From assembly GCF_021134715.1 (NCBI RefSeq), contig NC_060018.1, forward strand, positions 4,605,501 through 4,669,500: 64,000 nucleotides of DNA, in the 5' to 3' direction. The position numbers and the translations under genes were made by a program. Numbering within the stretch: position 1 is the first letter of the stretch; every line of letters starts with the position of its first letter. This document shows, one piece after another, positions 12,001 to 24,995 of the stretch. The notes under the pieces were generated by a model. It was not told the DNA's origin. It saw only the letters and a list, made by a program, of their open reading frames with translations, and did no database searches. This DNA comes from Daphnia pulex. Lineage: Eukaryota; Arthropoda; Branchiopoda; Diplostraca; Daphniidae.

Positions 12001-13119
12001 TGAATTGCGGTTTTCCCCAATTGACATTTTGTTGAAAAGTCATTTTGCTATTGTGTTTTGCCACTTGTAACCCAGCAGCTGTCTTTTCCCTAAACAATAA
12101 CGAAAGTTTCGTCGTGACACTAGCCAAAATAATTGTCACTAAGCAACCGTGGTCTGTTTTCGCCATAACAAAGACACCACGATTTTGTAAAAGTTACTGT
12201 ACCTAGAATGCCTTCCAAAATCTGGTCGTCCCAGGGGAAGAGTCTCATTATGTCCCACGATGGAAATGGAATGTGGAGGAAGAAGCCAAGTTTGCAAGTG
12301 AGGTTCTCTTCAATGGCCACCTTTGCGTTTGAATAATTTTTAGATGAAATCTCTCGATTAGCTAATAAAGTTTGATCCTTACCTGGCGAATCATGGCAGC
12401 GGCCAGCATAAGTTGATAATCGTGAATCCAGACAACTGGGATAGGCATGGCATCCTCGTTGTTTTGGTATTCTTTTAACAAACGGCTGTGAACTTGTCGC
12501 AAGGCGTCGATAGTCTTGAGTGCAAATTCTTCGTTGACTTCTTGATAAGCCTGTGCATACATAATTGGTATACTGGGCTTTTGGTGAAACACTTTGATTT
12601 TATATTTACTTTCCAAGTGTCGGAGCTAAAGATGGCCCGATCAGGCATCGAATGGAATAGCGGCCAAAAGGTTCCGTTGCAGCAGCCGTTATAGAATGAG
12701 TCGAACAATTCTTGACGGACTAAGACTGCCTTCACCTGCTGTGATTTTAGCCCACTATTCGGAGTGTCCGGCTCAGGTATTTCATCCAGCGGTCGCATGT
12801 CATGCGATCCTGGCCAGCCTATCCACAACCCTCCACACTTCATCACTACCGGACCCAATGCTGTCACTAACCCGCCCGCACTAAGGGAATAAGCAGTAGT
12901 CAAATTTTTACACTATACCGTTTGTTTTTTTCTTTTTTCCATTTTATTCTTACGAAACAAAAGAAAAGCCACGTACCTGTGTGATCGCCGTAATTTTCCA
13001 ATTTTGTCACGTGTAAGGACAAATGGGAGCCGATTGGAAACGACAATCAACGGAGCTGATCCGGCTGATTCTCCCGTTCCAACGTCGAGTCCGTTCGTGC
13101 CATTCTGGTGCGATGACAT
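9051..13119 (-). CDS. Tps1: Bifunctional alpha,alpha-trehalose-phosphate synthase / trehalose-phosphatase
   Basis: Makes trehalose-6-phosphate from UDP-glucose and glucose-6-phosphate and dephosphorylates it to trehalose, the arthropod blood and stress sugar; cytosolic. Nine exons on the minus strand: 13119-12977, 12880-12610, 12550-12383, 12320-12203, 11290-11097, 11004-10729, 10653-10002, 9925-9855, 9770-9051; phases agree and give 870 aa, near the usual insect length. The N-terminal GT20 domain starts with LIVVSNRLPF and shows the SAGGLVTAL loop, WIHDYQLML, FLHIPFPSWDI, DMVGFH, VDRLDYTKG and DGMNLVAKEFVACQ, all typical active-site blocks. The C-terminal HAD phosphatase domain has DYDGTLAP (near 10192-10215), an SGR block and GDDDTDEE (near 9460-9485). 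Both activities look intact. The last about 90 residues are a basic, Ser-rich tail beyond the phosphatase fold. Confidence 0.95.
11291..12202 (-). other. Long intron of the TPS gene
   Basis: Separates the exon ending FPWDDQILEGIL from the exon starting ACDMVGFH. AT-rich, with no recognisable insert. Confidence 0.75.
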
Positions 13120-13251
13120 CTGATGATGTTGGTTGGTTGTCGGTGGACGTTCACTATAATGTTATTTAGATCGACTGTAGGATCGACTGTGGTGGAAATC
13201 GAATGTTGGGAGTGATGATGGAGAATGTCGACGGTACAACAGATCCACCGA

Positions 13252-13260
13252 CTATTTAAA
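13252..13260 (-). promoter_or_regulatory. Possible TATA-like box of the TPS gene
   Basis: On the minus strand the sequence reads TTTAAATAG, about 133 bp upstream of the start codon at 13119. Position is reasonable for a short 5' UTR, but no clear initiator was found, so this is tentative. Confidence 0.3.
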
Positions 13261-16200
13261 GAGTTTTCTGGAAGGAGTGGGGGGGGGGGGTTAAAGAGGG
13301 AGGGCACTGGTCAGAGATGTTGAGGGTTAAAGGGAATAAGGGCAAGAACGATTGGTGGGGTGGTCAATCAGCGCCAACTTCCTTCTCTTTTTATGAGTAG
13401 TGCTTCCTTTTTCTAAAGATAGCCAACATTCGATCAACGTTTTAAAATTTTTGGGTAAACTAAAAATTTTTGATTTTTGGGGGGCAAATGGCAATCTTTG
13501 TAGATTGCTGAGAAATTTCATTCAATCGTGATAACAACGTTCGAGACGCTAGAAATTGCCAGAATTTCTACTCAAACGTCTAAAACCGTCATCTGGAGAC
13601 GCCCGGTTGCCATGTAGAATTTGGTCCAAGGGTCACAGAGGATTTTCTTTAATTTTACTTCGGAGAAAGCGCTAAGAAGAAAAAAAGGAAGATAAAGATG
13701 GAATAAAAAAAATCTTGGTTTGTTTGGTGAGTAGGCCTATGCGTACCATGGCACAGTCTGGTATTATCAGGTCGATGCTCACCTTTGTTGACTTGTCCTT
13801 ATATTGTCGCTCTCAGTAGTAATCGAGGGTTTTTCCAATACCCCCAGGGAAGGAAAAACCCAAGATGACCTACCTGACCTGTACTTTTCCTCCATATGCG
13901 ATTGGAGGATCAGTATCAAAACATCGCACCATCTCAATCAGTGTGTAGGCCTTTCGTACCTGGCACTGTCGGTTTTTCCAGCCTTTGTTGTTGGTTCCCA
14001 AGATCTGAACCCCACTTAAATGCATTGTTTTTTATGCGTGTTGAATTAAATAACTATTTTTACATTCCCCAATTGTAACATTCCCAGTTACTCAATTGGA
14101 TCGGGGTGCATTTGAAATCGCTTATTTAAATTCACGCGGGTTCGTGTCAATAAACCTTAATATTGGTAACTAGCCAGTTGGTAGCCAGGAGGATTGAGGT
14201 CAACTTTAAGAGGTCAAAGGACACGCGATTGTAAAAAAGAGAAAGTACTTTGCTGCCTTTAATACTACCGTACGTCAAGAAAGAAAAAGAAAAGAGGTGA
14301 CAGTTCAATTTTTGATACATAAACTTTTAATGATTAGCAGACATCAACATTAAATATCAAATAGAGGTAACTAAATTTTTTCGTCTTTTTAGTCAGTTAT
14401 TCTTCTTCAGTCCATTTTGTTTGCCAATTGCCATTTTCTCCTTTGCACATTTTCCTTAAAGTTTCTTTTATCTCCCATAAGCAGTCACGTACAGGAAAAA
14501 GCATGAGCTGACGAAGCTGACCTTCTTTTGAGTTCTTTGGTTACTGTACTTGATAGATAATCCCAGTCTGAATGACGGCCAAACAATCGTTCCTTCCGGT
14601 GGTTGAAATCACTGGAGCAAGTTGTATACCACACCTAACGTGTGCTAGGTGACCTGAATTCACTTTGTTGTCGTCCTTCAATCTATTGAGATTTCACTTT
14701 TGTTTTCCCCTCATAACAAGAGTTGCAGGTATTTTTTTTACTAAGATTCAGTCGGAAAATTGACTTGCGCACGGAGTCAAAGGAGAGACGGAGAAAGAAG
14801 AACCGACTAGCTGTCAATTGGGGATCAAAACAAGCGGTGGACTTCGGAAGAGCAGAATCGGGACCAAGGTCGCTGCTCTTATTTCTTTCATTGTAAGGGG
14901 GGTCAAGAAACGGTAGACGAAGAAGAACGGCGATAAACATGAACCCTTGTCATTTGTGGGAGAGAACTATAGAGCACGCAGACACCTCGTTCTCTCCATG
15001 GCCCTCTCGCACGAGATCTTTTCTGACCACTTATCTTGCCAGCAGCCTCCTCCTTTTGTTTTCTCTATCATTTCGCTCACACGGAAACAGAAATTTCTAG
15101 AGTCTATGTGACGCCAGTCTTCGATTCCGGTTTGAAGCGGAATTTTGTGCATTGCGGCAGGTTTGAGATGACGCGCAGCCATGAGCCATGATAAATAAGC
15201 TGGATATGATTTCTAATTTTGTCAAGACGTTCAACCGGGTTGTTGTAACAATTTGGACTTTGGTTGGATGATACAAATCATTACATGTACTACCGCGGCA
15301 CATGTTATTTTTTTAATTAATGAAAATTATGTTTGTAGTGATAAATGCTCCTGGATGGGTTGCCAAGAATTGCGCAAGAAGTGCAGTTTTCGTTTTTCAG
15401 ACAGGCTTTCAACATCTTTTTCACTTTCATATTCATAACCCGAGGCATAACCTGCCGTTTTCAACCTTTATTCCGAATGAAAGTAATTGATTATTTTCTC
15501 CTGAGGTCATTTCAATTTCTCTCTCCATTCCCAACAGCCTTAACTTACTGTTAGTTAATGATTAGTCTTCGTGAAATGCTAAAATTCAGGAAAGTTCAGA
15601 AGTGAAATGATCACGTAGCCAAGTATTCCCATCTTGGGGTAGGTGGTTACTAAGTAGTCATTTACATAACAAAGTCCGTTTAGTGTGAAAATTTAAAAGT
15701 TTTAAGGGACATTATTCAGCGTTATCTAAGACGTCAAATCGATCATTGATGAATGAAACATGCAAACTAAAATAAATGGAAATGTTATCATTTCGTCTCC
15801 GTCGTCGCGTTTCTCAATGCATAACTCACAGTAATATATTCTTAACTTTTCCACACAGAAACGAAAAAATGGAAAGAAATGAGCTCTCGTCGTTCTTCCA
15901 GCTTATCGGCGGCAGAGAATCAGCGCAGAGAGGAACGGTTTGCGGCCGTGTCCATGGCATGTTATTATTAAATTCCGCTGCATGAATACGGAATCGATGC
16001 ACTCCAAAATACCACAACTATTCTACAAATCAAAGTAAGTTTATTTTGGTTATTCAATGTCCTTTTCGTGAAAGTTAGTTTATCTTTATAATCTTCGTCC
16101 GTTTTTTTTTGAACCGACGAAAGATTGCGTTCTACATAAAGATTGGAACTATTCCAGCTCTGTTTTATTTTATTTTTTTAAATCATCACTACAAATGGTT

Positions 16201-19200
16201 GCACCAAACGACTGAAAATAGAAAAGGGTGTTTTTGTTTTTTTCAAAGGCTGGATGTTCTCCGAATTGTTCTATTAATTGAGCACTCAAAGAGACCTGCC
16301 GACTGATTACAGTTGTTGGGGGAAAACTAGTTCAAGTGGCTCATACGGCAGTATTCTCAGAATTAGACGTAGCGACGTAGCGAGCTAATCGTAGGATCAC
16401 CTTTTTTGGGATAGCGTATGTGGGGATCGATATATAAATAGAACTCTATATTTTCCTCGCTTGTTGTAAAAAGGGAGATGAATATCAGGATTTTTTTTTT
16501 TGCTTTCACCTTATAGATATGATTGATTACTGAACGAAACATTTTCTTATCCATGTTAGGACGGCATCCTGACAGGATGGTGGTTGGCAATAAATATTTT
16601 TTTCGGTGATCCCAAGCTTTCTCACTCTAGGCTAGAAGGCAATACAAGAAAAAAAAAATTGGGAAGTGGGTTTTTAACAATCGATCAGTCAGAAAGTATT
16701 GATGTAGCTCGCTGGAACACCGAATAAATGAAAATGCCACATTCGTTTAATTATTAGCATATTGAGGAGGCTGGCTGCGTCATCGGAATTGCATTACGCA
16801 AGTAAAAGTTGAATGTATTCGATTTCAATCGTTTGAATCGTCGTCTACAAATGTTATCGCGTGAAAAAATCTTTTTTAATTGCATTCGCTTCGGCAATTT
16901 TTACTTCTTTCGTGATAACAGATTTCCCATGAACCCACAAAGCCTTGTACTTCCCGTGTTCTCAATGACCAGCACGTAGGCTCCAGCGTAATCGTTAGTG
17001 AACCAAAAACAAAGCAATATTGTGGCTTCTGCTTAGTCGGTGAAGATACATTTTTTTTAATTCGTACAAATGGCTAAATATCCCACGTACCATTGATACA
17101 GGATTGGCCTCTATTTGTTTATCTCCCTACATTTTCCTTCTACGTAATAGCGTGAAGTCCATTAGTGGTGTACCTTAATTACCTTCCGTTCTGTCCGATC
17201 AGTCGTTCCGCCGCATTCGAGAAAGCTAATTACACTTTGAAACGAAGTACGACGCCGGTTTATGTTGTTGCTAACGTGTTTACCAGTATTCTGATATCGT
17301 AATAAGCGGTTGGTTCAACGCTCGTCGTTATTTGTCAGTGGTTCGCGTTCTTTTGGTCAACGAATGCCGTGATTTTGGGTACCGATGATGGCTGTTTTTG
17401 GAACACGAATCCGTTCCAGCATATCAGAAGCGATGACTATGTGGGAACGCTATTGTGTTCAATATAGGTGAGAACACGCGGTACTTTGGCGGGGGAAAGC
17501 TGCCACCGAAATCATCTTGTGAAATCTGACACACTGCATAAACGTTTTTCGCCGAACGGGGCCCTCGAGACTTCATCGTGTCTTTTGTCAGACTAACACG
17601 GACTGCTGAGTGAGTTGGCAACATCCGTGCGAGGGTTAGTAAGACGAACGCCTTTGTGTGTGAGATGCGATTTGAGATGGAAACCAATGGGCGATGAACA
17701 CATTTGATAAATCAAAATTCATGCCAAAAAAATGAGTCGTCATCTGAACTGATTTAACAAATATGGAAGGGGACTTCCTCGTTTTGCGTCACTCCATCGC
17801 CATTTTTTGACATGTAGGTCAACTGATGAATTTACAAATCACTTACGGCCATCTGACGCGGATGCTCGGCAAGTTATTGTAGATAAATCGCAACATATCC
17901 GCGTTGTCCTTTTATAGCGCGGTTCAAGTAAATGGCAAACGGCAACGGCTATTCGCGGGAAGAAGCCTACCGCCTACCCAGAAGGGTTCTGTCGTGATCG
18001 TCAGCGTTATTTGCTTATGATTAAGGTTACTAGGACGGGTCGAATGTCGTTCCACAGCGCAATAATGCAACGGACCGTTAACGTACGAAATAAACACGAA
18101 GATGGCAACGATTGACGATTTACTGGAGGGGACGACCAAAAAGCCCCCAGATGCAGGCCCATTATTTCTCCTTGGCAAAACGTATTAATCGAGCTTCATC
18201 TTTTTTTATTCTGTTGGATTGAAATAGTACGGAGCCTTGCGCTGGGGCTCGTGACAAATCGCACAATGACTCTTTTGTGGAACTCTCTTAAAAAATTTTA
18301 CTCTTCTTTGAATCTCTCCTACAAAAACAAATCAAAGTTGCTACAATGTTCTCTTTTTTTTGTTGTTACAAAATCCAGGCCTCTTTGTGCTCTTCTGCGA
18401 AGTGCTTTCAATTCCCCTTTTTTTACGCCAGAAATTAGTGTAATCAGCGGAGGATATATAACGAGCGCTCATCCGCCACTTACGAGGAGGCAAAAAAAAC
18501 GACCGCTGTCGGCTTTTCGGTCCAGAAACGATTCATCACGAAGATGATTGCGGTTTGTTTCAAACGATTTAAACCTTGTGGAAAGAAAAAAAAAAGACAC
18601 ATATATCGTTGGAATTTCAGAAGAGAAAGAGAGAAAGAAAAAGAAGAACTAGACCTTTTTTTCTTTTTTAATGGCCAAATTGTTGTGATATATTTCTGAG
18701 CTTCCAGCTTGAGGAATAGAGCTGACATGTAAGGGTTTAAGTTGGTGTTTCACGACGTCGTTTGTCGTAACATTTGATGTCCTTTTTTTTTAAAAGCGAA
18801 TGCCAAAAACAACTTTCTTGCGGTATACGAGCGCGCCAGAGTTATTCCGTTGCTTTGCCAAATCACAAACAACATTTTCTAGTATCTCTTTCGGCTGGTG
18901 TAAACAACGTGGTATCCGCAGACTAGTTCAGCGACCGGGGAATTTATTACATTGTCTTCTTTTGATCTCCGTGCTATTCTGTGACATCTTTTATTCAATA
19001 CTTTTCCTTGATATCTCCGCTCTTGGTTATATCCATGCAAATCATGTGTGTCTACCGTTTCCAGCTAGACAAAGTGAAAACGAATAGATCGTCCCCCCAC
19101 AATTTATAGCCGTGCGAAACGAATGCCTGACAATTTGGGATACGCCAGAGGAGGATCACTACTTATTATCATTCTCTGTGCAGCATTTTCACCTGGGAAA

Positions 19201-22200
19201 ACAAAAGAGTCCATTGTTGTTGTTGGGAAAGAAAGCGCTGTCCGATCACTGGGAGATCGTCTTATTAGTTATTTATGAGAGAGTCTCTACGATGAAGCTC
19301 GAAGCTATTTGACGGCTGTCGCCCTATGCACCACACACCAATGCCAGGTTCAAAAGGGAAAAGAAAGGAGCCAGCCAGCTGTTTGAACACTCTTTTCGTT
19401 TCTTTCTCCTCGGCTGCGTTTTCAATTCCGGCCCTGCGCATTATTGCCCGTCTCTACTTTCTCCCTCGACGCGGGGCCCAGCCGAGCATGATCCTGTCAT
19501 GTCGGTTATTATAGACTCTTGCGCGCAAGGAATAACCCTCTCGCACTCTAATAATGGAATTCAGAAGAACCTGGCCAGCGGCTCCTTCATATCGGCTTAT
19601 TCTTTTTTCCTTCCTCGATGTCGATGTGTTCGAATTCGGGCAATTTCTTGGCCAGCAGCATATGGGGAAATCGCTGATCTATGACATTCGACGTAAAGAG
19701 AAAGTTGTTTCTTCAAATCTTCTGCCACTCGAGGGGGAAAGGAATGTGTTGAAAGAGAGAGGCATCTTAGGGGAGCGAGGGGGAGAAAAAGAAGAAACAA
19801 ATTCATTTCACCGTCGTCGTGCGAGTCTTTAACGCTGCGGCGAACACGTCGTAGCCCCACGTCGGTCGGTTTCTCCTCGCTATACGTTCGATGATGTTGC
19901 GTAAACGACGTTGGTTTCAGAGGCCAATCCCACAGGGAAAGAACACAGCTGGAGATTTGGGTTCTTCGTCGCTATCAATTCTCAAATAAATAAATAAATG
20001 AAGTAATAGAAAAAGAGCGTGTTTTGAGGTGGAAATCACGCCGATGAAGATCTCATAAAAACCACTGCTTTGGGTGCGTTAAAAGCAGCGGGGGCAGAAC
20101 TCTTCCGTCATGTTAATGGCGAAGGTGGCAATACAAATCGAACAATGCGGGAGCCTCTTAATCCCGATGATTAGCAAAAATATCATGCTGGCCGTAATCG
20201 TCATTGTCCAACAAGCATCAAAATAGGCTATCCGAAACACGGACGGATCGTGATATTAATAAATCTTTGGAATGTTTTATGGATAGAACGGCTCCACTAA
20301 ATTTCATCTTCTATCCATCAATTATCCACATCTGTCGGTCGATGGTAATCTTGTGCTTCGCCTTTCTCTTTTGATACTTAGTCCGGTTCTCGGGTATACA
20401 CATATGCTGGCATATCTTGGATGCTCAGTGTTCCTCTCTGAATCTTATACGGGAAATTGTCTCAAATTAATAGGCGATTCACCTCGTTTATTTAAAGAAA
20501 AAAAGAACTAACATTGTCTTCCTACTATATCCTCCTCCCACCAAAAACAAAGTTGGATTGTTCTTTTTTTTCCGGAAAAATAATAGAAATGGCCGCCGGT
20601 GGATCGTGGGTGTACTCATCATCTTAAGAAATTATTACCTGCATAGACAAAAAAAACGCGGAGTAAATTCAGATGATGATGAGTGAACCGGAGAAAAAAG
20701 GACGGCTTCTAGTTGATTGTATCTTGTCAACATTTTTATACTGTACGTATCTATTTTTTGTTTTTTACTTGCGTTACTTCTCTCATCCCGCGGGATTCGT
20801 GCATCGGCGAGCTAAACCTTTTTTCGTGTTGTCTTTGCTCTTAAAAAATAGTAGATGCTCGCCATCATCCAACGTATCTATATTTTGATCATCATCTCAC
20901 ATTTTTGAATAGGGTGGTGAGACTAATCCACCGTTTCTTTTCGAGTCGAATGTGTAAAAACCAATGCCACCGGACACGCAGATGATTCCCCTATTTTGCT
21001 TATTTAGGGCGGCCCATCAACAGTTGCTGGAAAGGCAAAGGCCTTAAGTTTATTGATATAAAACACGCAACCCTGAAGATGTAGCTCGGATAACTTTAGA
21101 ACCAACCAACAAAAAAATCGAAGCTGCGGTACGGAATGGCATGCCAATTTCGTATTGGGCAGAGCCAAAGGGCGACAAATACTTTGAGGCAAAGGCCTCA
21201 ATCTATTCTAAATCAAGCCGCTGATGTGGCGCCAATGGCGAAAACAATTTTGGCCTTTTCATTGGCGGGTTCCCCGCACCTACTGCGACGAATTTTTTTC
21301 CAATAAAATAAATTCGCAAATGATTTCTCTAAGTAGTTATTCCGGTATTTTTCTGCTTCGCGACACAAAACTTTGGCTTACTATTTGTTAGTTTATTTTT
21401 TAAATCTTTTCTTTTCTAATCACGAACACGAAGGACGTTTTTTTTTTCCCGCTGTTTGAAATTATACCTGCTGACCTTATTTTGCTGTTGCAGAGTCCGG
21501 TTTTATTATTCGAAAGAAAAACAAACAAATCATATTTCTTTTTATTTCTCTTTATTTTTCTAGTTTGTCAAGTATTTCTCTGTCAGAATCTTCTGGCATT
21601 CCGTATCTCTGAAGACCTCAAATTCGACTACGACCGATTGTTATGTGTCAGTTACCAGTGGGAAGCAGATCCGCGCACTTGGAAATCTCTTCGAGTTATA
21701 ACTTTGGCAGCAGCGATTGCATCTGATAATACTGACCTGGACTGCTGGACCTGGTTCACGCACCGCTTTCGGTGAGTTGTAACAAAACGAAATATTCTCC
21801 GAGTGTTTTTTGTTTTGTTTTTTTTCCCGGTTCGCTGTCGTTTTGAATGTTGTCGGGCGTCAACCAGTGATGTAATTTCTCGAGATTGATAATCGGATCT
21901 TGGACATGTCTCATCCGCGTGGATGGCTAATGTCTTGTGCTTTTGAGGTTACCAATCCAGTGCTGTTTTTCCAATCGATGCATAGAATCAAGTGGGGTGG
22001 TGGTGGTGGTGGGCGTATCGACGATACGCCCGGCGATCGGAGTCCCGGCGTTTATCGGGAAACGAAATGACAGTGTCACGACAGGGGCGACGGCCGTCCT
22101 ATTTCCGTGACAATGAAAACGACGAAATTTCGATGGCGAGTTGATGAGAGAAATGACATGACGACTATTGTCGCCCGTGTTGACGAGGAGGAAGACGTTG

Positions 22201-22426
22201 ACGATGGTAGCGGGTCGGTGTTAATGACATTGCCGGATATCCAGCTGAGTGACTTCCGAGAATCCGACAGCAGGCGAAAAAAAGCAGCACCGTAATACGC
22301 GGCCAAGTCGAATGTGATTCCGAACATCGCAATGAAAAATCTAAAAAAAAGACGAAGGCGGAGTTTTTGAAAAAAAGCGAGAAACGTAGCCCAAAAAAAA
22401 AAACTGAAAAACCCAAAACCAAAGGG
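13261..22426. other. Long non-coding region between the TPS gene and a DIRS element
   Basis: About 9 kb with only short open frames lacking codon structure, family motifs or coherent splice sites. Contains homopolymer runs and scattered AT-rich stretches. It probably includes the TPS promoter and distal 5' sequence of the forked/espin gene. No tRNA, rRNA or protein gene was recognised. Confidence 0.55.
22011..22031. repeat. Perfect 21-bp palindrome
   Basis: GGGCGTATCG, one A, then CGATACGCCC: 10-bp arms with a single-base centre, in a locally GC-rich patch just after a GGT run. Could be a dimeric-factor binding site; function unknown. Confidence 0.6.
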
Positions 22427-22447
22427 AAATTGTCGGTAAATTCGTTC

Positions 22448-22570
22448 GACATTGACTGTGTGCGACCTCTATATTTCAGCTGCTTCTCAGCAAACAAAAG
22501 AACAACAAAAACGGGGGATAGGTGAGAGATGGCGCTCAGGTGGGCGGACCTTTCCCTTAGACACATCAGA
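22448..22570 (+). repeat. Left inverted terminal repeat of the DIRS element
   Basis: Reverse complement of 24996-25118, nearly perfect by eye. Ends 29 bases before the gag start codon, so it probably carries the element's promoter. Confidence 0.85.
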
Positions 22571-22599
22571 TCTCTTTTCGCTCTCGTTGTGCAAACATC

Positions 22600-24924
22600 A
22601 TGTCGGATCCCGAACAGTCAAGCGATTCTAGCTCAAATTCTAGTAGTTCAGGCTCCGACTCATCAAGAAGAGGAGGCGTAAAGAAATTTCGTCTCTCAAG
22701 TGAAAAGTCAGCTAGTTTGGCCGACTGGGTCGTATCGGGTTTAGATGACACTCGAGCGAAAAGTGCTAGAGAGGCCTTTAGACCCAAACTAAAGAAGAAC
22801 GCCGACCTGCTGATCAACCCCAATCTAGATGATGCATTCTACATCCGGCTGAAGGCAGTTAAGTCATCTTCGGCAGCCAAGGTCAACATCGACCCAATCG
22901 AGAAAATCTACAGGAACCAAACCTTCAAGATCCTTGACTTAGTCAAGCCCATCATGTTTCTAGCAAGTCGGCTCAAGAAAAAGAAGAAATCCCGAGCCGA
23001 CGCCAAGGCGGTCAAAACAGCTCTGAAGCTCTGGGCGGTGGTGTACCACGACATCACGAACGCGCGACGCCGCAACATTCTGGCCCAAATCTACCCGCAG
23101 AATATTGGACTGCTAGACGACAAAGCTGTCCTGCCAACGGGTGGAGAACACCTCTTCGGTCCGAAGTTCACCCAGGCCCTGGTCGAGCAAGTGAAAACTC
23201 TGAACGCTCTCGAAAACGCGGGAGCCCCTCGCGCGCCCGGATCTAAAGGTGGTCATGATCAACGCCAATCGAATCGCGATTTCAGCCACCCCCCTTCATC
23301 TTCAGGCGGTCGCTATTCCAATTTTAAAGGATCTCGGTATGTCCAATCTAGTCTCCTTTCCTTTTATGGGTTTTTTCTCTTGGACGCATAGCGCGTTTTT
23401 ATGTTAAATTGTCAAGACCGGCTTTCGATCGGTGGAATTTGTCAACGGTGGCCCCATATCTACAACTAAATTCTATTTGTGATCCCGTCCAATTATTTGG
23501 GAGCGGGTTGGCTCACCAAGTTGAACTTGATTGACTCATACTTGTCGGTCTCAAATTTTTTCCTATTTTTGAAGGCCTTTTGAAATTCCTTCAGTTTAAA
23601 TGGGGGCGTTTTCTTCGAATTCGTGCCCCCCCTCCTTCGTTTTAAACTCAATGTGATGGGCGTTCACCAGACTAGTAAGGGGAGTGGTAACCTTCCTGCG
23701 GAAGAACGACCTTCGCCTCGAACTTTATTGGGATGAGATTTTAATCTTGGCGCACGGGTATAGCAGTGCCCCAGCACACTTCCGTGCTCTTCGGATCCCC
23801 TTAGATTCCAAACCGGATGATCATCTGATCAGGTCAAGAGAGCAATTTACGCTTTCGGCACGTTTACAAGAGGCTCGTAGAAGTCCTTCTTGGGTGGTTT
23901 CAAAGGCAGATTTTACATCTGGCCGTCCGCTCATTTTTCCCGACGACGGATTTGTCCAGGGCGTCGGATGCATCCTTTTTAAAGAAGGGAGGGGGGCAGT
24001 ATGAAACGAATAAGGACTAGGAAACTAGCCGAGATTGCCCTAGCAACACCACTGACCTCTCGTCCCTGATAGAGCTAGCAACGGAAATTCCGCTCCTTCT
24101 CTTCCCATCCAAGTAGGCTGATCTCCCCGTTGGGGGAGGGTCATCCATTGACAGGAACGAATCCATCTGTTTTATCGCTCGGTGGTTCTCCGGAGTTGTC
24201 TGGAAGAACGAACCTTTCCGAAGGAAATTATCGAGCTCATACTGGGAGCAATTCGATCGAATACGCACCCTGCATACCAGTCCGCTGAGGTCGCTTGGAG
24301 CAGTTGGTGTAAGCAACGGAACCACAACTCTCTGTTGTCTGGCGTCAAGGAGGTATTAGCTTTTCCTTGTTAATTTTCGTTCCAGCAAGAGCTGCAGCAC
24401 GGTGGGAAGGAACCCTCCGACAACTATTCGTATGAAAGAGTATTGACGCCTTTTTTAGACGAAATGCCGATTTGGTGGCGCATCCATGTTACACAGTCCA
24501 GCAGGGCTCCCACGAGCTCCAATTTTCAGGCGTTGGTAACTGTCGACCATCAGGGGGTCTTATCTTATATCTTATTATATCTGATTATATCTTGCTTTAA
24601 AGACACAGTCAATGTCGAACGAATTTACCGACAATTTGTAAATTGTTCGAGCGAGCTTTAGCTCGCGATGAGCAATTTGGATTGTTGGGGGAATGGAGTG
24701 AAGACATTGACTGTCTTCTAACCACCCATCCCGCCCACTTCATTCCCGTTATCATTATGTTATTTAACTTGAATTAGGTGCAGCATCCGATTATTGACGG
24801 CCCACTAATTCCTCTTTCCTTCTATCTTTTTGCTAGATACAACAATGATAGCCGCAGATCCAATTTCGACCGTGGCTCACCCAATCCCGCCAATAAAGGC
24901 GATCAGAACAACAACAACAAATAG
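22600..24924 (+). CDS. DIRS gag-like protein, probably spliced (22600-23336 + 24837-24924)
   Basis: The ORF starting at ATG 22600 opens with an acidic Ser-rich tract, followed by a basic, helix-prone core and a PTGGEHLFGPKF block resembling the conserved region of metazoan DIRS ORF1 proteins. The unspliced ORF ends at 23391. A donor at 23337 (GTATGT) and a strong acceptor after a pyrimidine tract at 24836 join in phase to a short Asn/Arg/Gly-rich tail (YNNDSRRSNFDRG...) ending at 24924, for about 274 aa. Product is presumed to bind nucleic acid and coat the element's RNA. The splice is inferred from sequence only; the unspliced form is the alternative. Confidence 0.65.
23570..24004 (+). pseudogene. 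DIRS reverse transcriptase fragment, decayed
   Basis: The frame reading AFTRLVRGVVTFLRKNDLRL followed by YWDEILILAH matches the palm region around the catalytic YxDD box of DIRS reverse transcriptases. The box is altered to YWDE, the upstream part (FLQFKWGRFL near 23590) needs frameshifts, and the rest of the enzyme and the RNase H domain are absent or scrambled. Not functional. Confidence 0.65.
24140..24373 (+). pseudogene. DIRS tyrosine recombinase N-terminal fragment, decayed
   Basis: Encodes SNTHPAYQSAEVAWSSWCKQ followed by a VKEVLAF block, like the SAM-like core-binding domain at the start of DIRS tyrosine recombinases. The catalytic half with R-H-R-Y is missing, so it cannot act in cis. 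Confidence 0.5.
24604..24714. repeat. Internal complementary region (ICR) of the DIRS element
   Basis: 24604-24640 is complementary to the left extremity (22427-22456) and about 24632-24714 is complementary to the right extremity (25110-25190). The junction reads through AAATTGT in complement, as expected of a copied circle junction. Confidence 0.88.
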
Positions 24925-24995
24925 GCCATTTGAACCATGGATCACCTTACACATTTTCCGTTAAGCCAGATCCACAGTTTGTTTTTGCTTCCAAT

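Noticed and set aside
14683-14940. 85-residue minus-strand frame in the long intergenic region
   Set aside because: Starts and composition look random; no splice partners or family motifs.
21482-21775. 97-residue frame with an acceptor-like TTTTCTAG
   Set aside because: No partner exons, no recognised motif and a hydrophobic T-rich lead; treated as non-coding.
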